Virus record (IMG/VR): IMGVR_UViG_3300028589_000042
Location: 1 to 26,126 of that record
Length of the DNA: 26,126 bases
Source of the DNA: a virus
Strand: one strand, 5' to 3'
How positions within the stretch are numbered: the stretch's first letter is position 1; each line of letters begins with the position of its first letter. Shown one piece after another: positions 1-4,888 of the stretch. Both the position numbers and the translations under genes were made by a program. A model generated the notes under the pieces. The model ran no database searches and was not told where the DNA came from. It saw nothing but the letters and a program-made list of their open reading frames with translations.

Positions 1-546
1 GGCATCATCGGCAGCTTCGGGGAGGAGCCCGCCGTGGCCCCTGTAGCTGCCCCGGCCACCACCGTGCCGCTGATGACCCCCAGCTCGACCAGCACCACCA
101 GTGCGAGCCCGAGCACCACCAGCACCCCCACGACCACCACCACGGCCCCGAAGCCCACTCCGGTCAGCAATATGGCCAAGGCGGAGGCCGCGCTGAAGAA
201 GGTCAACCGGGGCGCGGTGCTCACCGAGGCGGACTTCAAGGCGGGCAAGTACATGATCGAGTTCCCAGTGATGGACATGATCAGCATGAAGCTGACCCGC
301 AAGACCGCGGACGTGAGCATGATGCAGATGCTCAAGGAGCTGCACGCCACTGGGCTGCCGATGAAGGGGGTCGGCCTCAAGGGCACCTTCCCGCTGATCG
401 ACAACTACGGCAACGAGTCCAAGGGCCAGGTCATCTGGAGCTACTGGGAGGCTGACACGCTGGCCAAGATCAACTGGGCCAAGTACGCCGGGATCTCCCC
501 GGAGAAGGCCGCTGACGCCTACGCGCTGCACCCCGACCTGCGATGA
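1..546 (+). CDS. Thr/Ser/Pro-linker protein, probably exported or membrane-anchored, 5' end possibly outside the window
   Basis: The frame is open from base 1 to the TGA at 544-546. It begins with a short hydrophobic stretch (GIIGSFG) followed by about 45 residues rich in Thr, Ser, Pro and Ala, then a compact domain of about 120 residues rich in Lys and Met with no family I recognise. A Thr-rich linker behind a hydrophobic stub is typical of a membrane-anchored or secreted protein, so the true start may lie upstream. Against that, GTG at 34 has a good Shine-Dalgarno sequence (GGAGGAG, 21-27) and would give a 170-residue soluble protein. The next gene starts inside its stop codon, so the two are translated together. 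The stop is firm; the start is not. Confidence 0.6.
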   Translation, partial: GIIGSFGEEPAVAPVAAPATTVPLMTPSSTSTTSASPSTTSTPTTTTTAPKPTPVSNMAKAEAALKKVNRGAVLTEADFKAGKYMIEFPVMDMISMKLTRKTADVSMMQMLKELHATGLPMKGVGLKGTFPLIDNYGNESKGQVIWSYWEADTLAKINWAKYAGISPEKAADAYALHPDLR

Positions 547-815
547 GCCTCGCGGAGCCCATGTACGGGCCGATGTGGTTCGCCCTGCAGCCCAAGCCCG
601 TCCAGGACGAGGTGATGGCCTGGTTGGCTGAGCATGGGATCTCCCCGGAGCACTGCGCGGGCTTCGACATCACGATGGACCACAAGAACGTCACCGCCCA
701 CCTGTACGACCTGGACGTCTTCGGGCACGGCCAGTACGACGACGAGGGCAACGTGAGGATGGCCGAGCCGGAGTTGTTCCGGCCCAGATGGCTCCCCGCA
801 GTCCTGGCTCGCTAG
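543..815 (+). CDS. Hypothetical protein, 90 aa
   Basis: The ATG overlaps the stop of the previous gene (ATGA), so translation is probably coupled. It encodes a small acidic soluble protein without membrane segments or signal peptide. Visible features are a PVQDEVMAWLAEHGI amphipathic helix near residue 20 and a segment rich in Asp, Gly and Tyr around residues 55-70. I do not recognise a family. The TAG stop lies within a small dyad (CTCGCT at 808-813 with AGCGAG at 820-825), which could act as a weak hairpin at the end of this unit. Confidence 0.65.
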   Translation: MSLAEPMYGPMWFALQPKPVQDEVMAWLAEHGISPEHCAGFDITMDHKNVTAHLYDLDVFGHGQYDDEGNVRMAEPELFRPRWLPAVLAR

Positions 816-843
816 CGTGAGCGAGAGCACAATGGGGTGCTAT

Positions 844-866
844 TCTCGATGTTGAGGACATCGAGA
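844..866. promoter_or_regulatory. Perfect 9-bp dyad, candidate operator
   Basis: TCTCGATGT (844-852) and ACATCGAGA (858-866) are exact reverse complements separated by TGAGG. A TATTCT hexamer at 841-846 could be a -10 element, which would put the dyad across the -10 and transcription start, a common operator position. The sequence GGACATCG also occurs twice, 18 bases apart (856-863 and 874-881). The dyad could instead form an RNA hairpin just before the GTG at 881. The arrangement is seen directly; the regulatory role is inference. Confidence 0.45.
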
Positions 867-880
867 CGAACGGGGACATC

Positions 881-1144
881 GTGGCTATGGCAGTGCACTC
901 AGAGGTCATGGACGACGACTTCAACCCCTCACGCCGAGGACGACGCCCGATGGTCAAGGTGGAGCCCCTGATCGAGGAGGTCCTCAAGGTTGAGGGTCGG
1001 TGGGTCAAGTTTGAGATCACCGACTCCCGTGAGGCCAACTCGGTGCTGCGTCAGTTCGCCAAGTACGACGACATCGAGACCTCCTCCGAGACCCGCGAGG
1101 ACGGCGGCAAGAACGTCTACGCTCGGTACGTCCCTGGTCGGTAG
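881..1144 (+). CDS. Hypothetical small protein, 87 aa
   Basis: The GTG at 881 is preceded by GGGGA (872-876) at good spacing; an ATG two codons later is the alternative. The protein is soluble. It starts with a flexible region containing a basic stretch (PSRRGRRP), followed by a beta/alpha segment (VKVEPLIEEVLKVEGRWVKF) and a charged C-terminus. No motif identifies a function. The gene stands apart, with 65 bases of dyad-rich DNA in front and the long hairpin region behind, so it probably has its own promoter. The basic N-terminus would suit nucleic-acid binding, but that is a guess. Confidence 0.65.
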   Translation: MAMAVHSEVMDDDFNPSRRGRRPMVKVEPLIEEVLKVEGRWVKFEITDSREANSVLRQFAKYDDIETSSETREDGGKNVYARYVPGR

Positions 1145-1214
1145 CCTGGAGCTACCTCTCCACAAGGTTCCTGTCGGTTGAGGCCTGGCTTTGGCCAGCT
1201 ACCTCCTGGCAGGG

Positions 1215-1256
1215 CACGAACCCCCGGTTTGCTCCCCCTGCGCCGGGGGTTTCGTG
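1215..1256 (+). terminator. Hairpin H1, terminator-like
   Basis: CACGAACCCCCGG (1215-1227) pairs with CCGGGGG plus TTCGTG (1243-1256), with one bulged T and a 15-base loop. The stem is very GC-rich, as in actinobacterial terminators, which often lack a long U tract. It lies 70 bases beyond the end of the 87-aa gene and would end that transcript. Confidence 0.55.
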
Positions 1257-1327
1257 TACCTTCGCAGTGTCCCCACAAGGGGGCATCAAACACAGCGGTG
1301 GTGCGCTGTGGGTGGTGGTTTTCTCTG

Positions 1328-1362
1328 CACGAGGCCCCCTGGCTACGCAGGGGGCTTTCGTG
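1328..1362 (+). terminator. Hairpin H2, terminator-like
   Basis: GCCCCCTG (1334-1341) and CAGGGGGC (1348-1355) form a perfect 8-bp stem with a six-base loop, extended by CACGA (1328-1332) and TCGTG (1358-1362) across a small internal loop. The outer CACGA/TCGTG arms and the following GTGTACC are the same as at H1, 113 bases upstream. Confidence 0.5.
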
Positions 1363-1438
1363 TACCGTCGAGGGACAAGCTTCAGCGCATAGCGCCCAGT
1401 CATGGGGAAATGGCAACGCGGATGCAGAGCGGTCCGCA

Positions 1439-1473
1439 GCACGGCCCTCGGTTACCCACCGGGGGCCTTGTGC
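1439..1473 (+). terminator. Hairpin H3, terminator-like
   Basis: GGCCCTCGGT (1443-1452) pairs with ACCGGGGGCC (1458-1467, one T-G wobble) around a TACCC loop. Outer arms GCAC (1439-1442) and GTGC (1470-1473) pair across a TT bulge. This is the third hairpin of the same plan, 111 bases after H2. Confidence 0.45.
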
Positions 1474-1548
1474 TTGCCAGGAGCCTGGTGGCAGAGGCGC
1501 TACCGCTGGCACCGGTACCGGCCGCTGCAACGTCGGCCCGCCTCACCC

Positions 1549-1562
1549 GGGACTAAAGTCCT
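1549..1562. promoter_or_regulatory. DosR/DevR-like palindrome
   Basis: The sequence GGGACTAAAGTCCT contains a perfect GGACT/AGTCC palindrome with an AA centre. It matches 13 of 14 positions of the core of the mycobacterial DosR (DevR) box, GGGACTWWAGTCCC; the flanks do not match well. It lies 63 bases before the first small gene of the late region. Binding by a host response regulator is an inference from sequence likeness only. Confidence 0.4.
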
Positions 1563-1624
1563 GTGTCCGATTCCTCCCGTGTGTCTGCCGTCACGTCTGG
1601 AGTGACGAGGAGCAGCATCTGTCC

Positions 1625-1762
1625 ATGGATGGACTCAAAGATGCGTTCTGGCTGGTTCTGAACGTCTTTGCCACGCTTTGCGAGGCAGCTCAGAAGAGCC
1701 TTGAGGGATACGCGGCCCGCAAGTGCCGCGAGTACATCGCCTCCCTGGCCGAGGACGCATGA
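1625..1762 (+). CDS. Small hypothetical protein, 45 aa
   Basis: This is a short frame starting at ATG 1625. A GAGGAG at 1607-1612 lies rather far upstream (12 bases); an in-frame CTG at 1619 would be better spaced but is a rare start. The product has a hydrophobic stretch near the N-terminus (FWLVLNVFATL) followed by a basic and acidic helix (AARKCREYIASLAEDA), suggesting a small membrane-associated or amphipathic protein. Its TGA is followed after one base by the ATG of the next gene. No family recognised; support comes from the tight spacing and sensible composition. Confidence 0.5.
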   Translation: MDGLKDAFWLVLNVFATLCEAAQKSLEGYAARKCREYIASLAEDA

Positions 1763-1763
1763 G

Positions 1764-1925
1764 ATGCCTCAGCGCCTGGTCGACCTTCTCGATGAGATCG
1801 CACGAGAGAAGTACGCCCGCGGGCAGGCGTGCTGTGGTGGCCAGGCCCACTGGCTGTCGTTGCGTCTCCAGGAAGCCCTTGCTGAGCTCACGGGGGATGT
1901 AGGCGATGGACCAGCCCCAGCGTGA
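1764..1925 (+). CDS. Small hypothetical protein, 53 aa
   Basis: ATG 1764 follows the previous stop by one base and has GAGGA at 1751-1755. The frame is open further upstream to an ATG at 1668, but that would overlap the previous gene by about 95 bases with an implausible Arg/Ser/Pro-rich extension. The product is a mostly helical soluble protein (RLVDLLDEIAREKYARG) with an ACCGGQAH segment that could bind metal or form a disulphide. The function is unknown. Its last 20 bases overlap the next micro-gene in another frame. Confidence 0.5.
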   Translation: MPQRLVDLLDEIAREKYARGQACCGGQAHWLSLRLQEALAELTGDVGDGPAPA

Positions 1926-1986
1926 GGTCCTGATCTTCCTGGTCTTCCTGATCGTCTGCATCGTGGCGCTCTACACCTTCCTCTGA
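1906..1986 (+). CDS. 26-residue single-pass membrane peptide
   Basis: ATG 1906 is preceded by GGGGGA (1892-1897) and runs to TGA 1984-1986. The product begins MDQPQREV and then is an almost unbroken hydrophobic helix (LIFLVFLIVCIVALYTFL), a textbook single transmembrane segment with a short polar N-terminus. It overlaps the end of the preceding gene and lies 46 bases before the portal gene. Phage membrane micropeptides of this kind often modulate lysis or exclusion, but nothing here shows its role. Confidence 0.5.
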   Translation: MDQPQREVLIFLVFLIVCIVALYTFL

Positions 1987-2032
1987 AGGCTCGACGCCGC
2001 CCGGAAGATGGAGGCGACGAGAGGATCACCCT

Positions 2033-3931
2033 GTGCCTGACACCCCCACGTATGGCGATGTCCTGCGGTACGACGACCGGACGGTCCCGCAGGCCACCGG
2101 AGGCGTGAGCCAGAACCCGTTCGCTGAGCTGGGCAGCACCGGCCTGAAGCGTGCCACCGGCATCATCGACGAGGAGTACCTGCCCGCCCTGCGTGGGCGC
2201 AAGGCCGTCAAGGTCTTCAAGGAGATGTCCGACAACGACCCGATGGTGGGGTCGCTGCTCTTCGCGGTTGAGAAGCTGCTGCGTCAGGTCACCTGGCGAG
2301 TGGAGTCCGTGGACAACACCCCCGAGCACGCCCAGGCCCAGGAGTTCCTGGAGCAGTGCATGGAGGACATGTCCCACACCTGGGACGACCTGATCGCCGA
2401 GATCCTCTCCTGCCTCATCTACGGCTGGTCCTGGCACGAGATCGTCTACAAGAAGCGGGTCGGGCCCTGGGAGAAGGACCCCACCAAGAAGAGCAAGTTC
2501 ACCGACGGGAAGATCGGCTGGCGCAAGATGCCGGTCCGCTCCCAGGAGACCCTGCTGCGCTGGATGTTCGACGAGACCGGCGGCGTGCAGGCCATGGTGC
2601 AGATGGCCCCGCCGTACTACACGACCACCGTGCTGCCGATCAACAAGTCCCTGCTGTTCCGCACCGGGCTGCACAAGGGCAACCCCGAGGGTCGCTCGAT
2701 CCTGCGCACCGCCTACCGCCCCTGGTTCATGAAGAAGCGCCTGGAGGAGTTCGAGGCCATCGGCGTCGAGCGTGACCTCGCAGGCATGCCCGTGGCCAAG
2801 GTGCCCTCCTCCTACATGAACGCCCAGAAGGGGAGCAAGGAGCACAACGCCTTCCTCGCCTTCAAGCGCATGGTGCAGAACGTCCGCCGGGACGAGCACG
2901 AGGGCCTGGTCTTGCCACTGGAGTACGACCCGGTCACCAAGCAGCCCATGTTCGAGTTCGAGCTGATGTCCTCGGGTGGAGCGCGCTCCTTCGACACCTC
3001 CGCGATCATCCAGCGCTACGAGCAGCGCATCCTGATGACCGTGCTGGCCGACTTCATCATGGTCGGCCACGAGGGTCAGGGCTCCTACGCGATGCACGTG
3101 GACAAGACCGGCATCTTCCGGGCCGCGCTGAACACCATCGCCGAGACCATCGCGGACACCTTCAACCGCCATGCCGTGCCCCGGCTGTTCGAGCTCAACG
3201 CCTGGAAGCTCGACGAGCTGCCCAAGATCGTCCCGAACAACGTCGACCCGCCCAACCTGGCCGAGCTGGGCCAGTTCATGACCTCGATGGCAGGCATGGG
3301 CATGGAGTGGTTCCCCGACCCCGACCTGGAGAAGTTCCTGCGCGAGGTGGCCCACCTGCCGGAGATGCCGGAGGAGGTCGAGGAGATGCGTCGGGACATG
3401 GCCCAGCAGTCCAACCTCATGTCCTACGCGCAGACCCGCATGGACGTGGAGGGGATGGCCCAGCAGGAGCAGCGGGTTGCCGCTGGCGAGTCCCCAGCAC
3501 AGGCTCAGATGGCCCAGGAGCAGCCCTCAGAGGCCGCGCAGGAGCAGCAGGTGGTCGGGGAGCAGCGTGCCCAGGCCAGGGCCTCTATGGACCCCGAGGT
3601 GCAGCAGTCGCAGCAGGTCCAGATGCAGCAGCAGATGGAAATGCAGGCTCAGGACCCCACCGCTCAGGTCAAGGCCGAGTCCGACCAGGCCAAGGCCAAG
3701 GCTGACATGGACATGAAGTCCATCGACCTGCAGACCCGAGAGCGCGATGCCAAGCGGGATCAGCAGCTCAAGGACCGTGACGCCAAGCGGGACCAGGACG
3801 TCAAGGACAAGGACGCCAAGCGCGACCAGCAGATGAAGGACGCGGACCTCAAGCGCAAGGAGCGCGAGGCCCGGATCAAGGCGAAGAACGGGCCCACTCC
3901 CCCGAAGACCAAGAAGAAGGCCAAGCCATGA
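2033..3931 (+). CDS. Phage portal protein
   Basis: This is the dodecameric ring protein at the capsid vertex through which DNA is packaged and ejected. GTG 2033 has GAGAGGA (2019-2025) seven bases upstream. The 632 residues contain the usual portal layout: an early helical region (MVGSLLFAVEKLLRQVTWRV), a conserved-looking core (CLIYGWSWHEIVYKK), and a stem-to-crown region around residues 300-440 (RILMTVLADFIMVG). The type resembles the DUF935/Mu gp29-like portals common in actinophages. The last 190 residues are unusual: Gln-rich, then Lys/Asp-rich with three near-identical 11-residue repeats from residue 572 (DAKRDQQLKDR and variants), predicting a long charged helix. The papain-like protease gene starts within its stop codon. 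No terminase gene precedes it in this window. Confidence 0.88.
   Translation: MPDTPTYGDVLRYDDRTVPQATGGVSQNPFAELGSTGLKRATGIIDEEYLPALRGRKAVKVFKEMSDNDPMVGSLLFAVEKLLRQVTWRVESVDNTPEHAQAQEFLEQCMEDMSHTWDDLIAEILSCLIYGWSWHEIVYKKRVGPWEKDPTKKSKFTDGKIGWRKMPVRSQETLLRWMFDETGGVQAMVQMAPPYYTTTVLPINKSLLFRTGLHKGNPEGRSILRTAYRPWFMKKRLEEFEAIGVERDLAGMPVAKVPSSYMNAQKGSKEHNAFLAFKRMVQNVRRDEHEGLVLPLEYDPVTKQPMFEFELMSSGGARSFDTSAIIQRYEQRILMTVLADFIMVGHEGQGSYAMHVDKTGIFRAALNTIAETIADTFNRHAVPRLFELNAWKLDELPKIVPNNVDPPNLAELGQFMTSMAGMGMEWFPDPDLEKFLREVAHLPEMPEEVEEMRRDMAQQSNLMSYAQTRMDVEGMAQQEQRVAAGESPAQAQMAQEQPSEAAQEQQVVGEQRAQARASMDPEVQQSQQVQMQQQMEMQAQDPTAQVKAESDQAKAKADMDMKSIDLQTRERDAKRDQQLKDRDAKRDQDVKDKDAKRDQQMKDADLKRKEREARIKAKNGPTPPKTKKKAKP
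3746..3844 (+). repeat. Three 33-bp repeats coding hendecad units in the portal tail
   Basis: Three tandem units (3746-3778, 3779-3811, 3812-3844) encode DAKRDQQLKDR, DAKRDQDVKDK and DAKRDQQMKDA, with a decayed fourth unit beginning DLKRKER. An 11-residue period suits a hendecad coiled coil. Codons differ between units, so this is not a very recent DNA duplication. Confidence 0.75.
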
Positions 3932-4587
3932 CCGAGCGGGTGTTGGACTGGAAGCCGCGCTTCGACACCCGGTCGTTGGGCCATAAGGTCTCGCTTGCCT
4001 ACGCCCTGGAACGCCCGCTGCGGGCCCGGATCTGGAAGCGCACGGTCTGGCTCGACCAGGGCAGCGAGGGGGCCTGTGTGGGCTTCTCCTGCGCGCACGA
4101 GATGGCCCTCACCCCGCGCCGCTGGTCCCCGGAGTACACCGAGCAGATGGCACGGGTGCTCTACCGGGAGGCGCAGAAGCGTGACCAGTGGGCCGGGGAG
4201 AGCTACGAGGGCTCCTCGGTGCTGGGCGGGATGCAGGCGCTGAAGGACCGCGGGGAGATCAAGAGCTACCGCTGGTGCACCACCGTGGAGGAGGTGCTCT
4301 GGGCGGTGTCCTACATCGGCCCGGTGGTGATCGGGGTCAACTGGTACGCCGGGATGTTCGCCCCGGACGCCAACGGGCACCTGCACACCAAGGGACGGCT
4401 GGCCGGTGGGCACGCCATCGTCATCGGGGGCATCGACCCCAAGAACGAGCGGGTGTTGCTCTACAACTCCTGGGGCAAGGGCTGGGGCAAGGACGGCGCG
4501 GCCTGGTTGTCCTTCGCCGAGCTGGACCGGCTGCTGCATGAGGACGGAGAGTTCGCCGTCCCCCTCAAGACCCGGCTGGTGGTCTGA
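3928..4587 (+). CDS. Papain-like (C1 family) cysteine protease
   Basis: A 219-residue protein with the papain-family active-site pattern: the oxyanion Gln44 and catalytic Cys50 in DQGSEGACVGFS, the catalytic His162 in GGHAIVIGG, and Asn180 in YNSWGKGWG. These appear in the correct order and spacing for a compact C1 peptidase without a propeptide. There is no signal peptide, so it would act inside the infected cell or in the virion. The ATG overlaps the portal stop (ATGA) and the next micro-gene overlaps its own stop, so it is made with the portal. Possible roles are processing of head proteins or attack on host proteins after delivery. The enzyme class is well supported; the target is unknown. 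Confidence 0.85.
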   Translation: MTERVLDWKPRFDTRSLGHKVSLAYALERPLRARIWKRTVWLDQGSEGACVGFSCAHEMALTPRRWSPEYTEQMARVLYREAQKRDQWAGESYEGSSVLGGMQALKDRGEIKSYRWCTTVEEVLWAVSYIGPVVIGVNWYAGMFAPDANGHLHTKGRLAGGHAIVIGGIDPKNERVLLYNSWGKGWGKDGAAWLSFAELDRLLHEDGEFAVPLKTRLVV

Positions 4588-4649
4588 TGCGCGCCGGGAT
4601 GATTGCAGTGGTCCTTATGTTGCTCTTCGTGGTTTGGGTGGTGTTCTGA
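4587..4649 (+). CDS. 20-residue membrane peptide
   Basis: This is a tiny frame, ATG 4587 to TGA 4647-4649, encoding MRAGMIAVVLMLLFVVWVVF: two basic/polar residues and then a single hydrophobic helix. Its start overlaps the protease stop (TGATG) and its stop overlaps the start of the next gene (TGATG), so translation would be coupled at both ends. The overlaps and the purely membrane-like composition argue that it is real despite its length. Function unknown. Confidence 0.5.
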   Translation: MRAGMIAVVLMLLFVVWVVF

Positions 4650-4888
4650 TGACTCCTCGACCGCACAGCACCACCTTCGCGGTGAAGAGCATGCTCCGGG
4701 TGCTGGCCATCGCCTTCTGGCTGTTGGGCTTCGTGCGTGCCTCGGACGCGCTCCGGATGGCCTATCACCCCGATGCCGTCTACTGGCCCTGGGTGGACGC
4801 CATCTTCGGGCTCTGTTTCTTCCTCATCGCCACCATCCTCTGGATGGAGGCCCGACATGTGGGGTCTTCCCCGGACAGGCATGAGTGA
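4649..4888 (+). CDS. Two-TM small membrane protein, 79 aa
   Basis: ATG 4649 overlaps the stop of the micropeptide. The protein has two hydrophobic segments, about residues 16-30 (LRVLAIAFWLLGFVR) and 50-68 (AIFGLCFFLIATILWM), joined by a loop with aromatic residues (HPDAVYWPWVD). The ends are polar. The size and two-TM plan would fit an accessory holin or other small phage membrane protein, but it lies about 2 kb before the endolysin, so I do not call it a holin. The next gene starts in its stop region. Confidence 0.6.
   Translation: MTPRPHSTTFAVKSMLRVLAIAFWLLGFVRASDALRMAYHPDAVYWPWVDAIFGLCFFLIATILWMEARHVGSSPDRHE

Larger units (their letters stand above)
1145..1624. other. Hairpin-rich region without a convincing gene
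   Basis: Open frames cross this stretch, but their translations are rich in Arg, Pro, Gly, Cys and Trp and resemble no real protein. The DNA is crowded with inverted repeats: three large hairpins (1215-1256, 1328-1362, 1439-1473), smaller ones at 1268-1285 (TGTCCCC/GGGGGCA), 1291-1310 (CACAGCG/CGCTGTG) and 1589-1607 (CGTCAC/GTGACG), and a DosR-like palindrome at 1549-1562. No tRNA could be folded by eye. It separates the small upstream genes from the late genes and is most likely a termination and promoter region, or a structured RNA. Confidence 0.55.

Noticed and set aside
1549-1580. tRNA-like fragment with GGACTAAAGTCC and CCGATTCC
   Set aside because: No acceptor stem, D arm or proper T arm can be paired around it; it reads better as a palindromic protein-binding site.
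1178-1762. 194-residue open frame across the hairpin region
   Set aside because: Its first 145 codons read as Arg/Gly/Pro/Cys/Trp-rich nonsense over inverted repeats; only the last 45 codons (from 1625) look like a real gene.
1769-3355. 528-residue minus-strand frame
   Set aside because: Shadow of the portal gene; it also runs through two small plus-strand genes.
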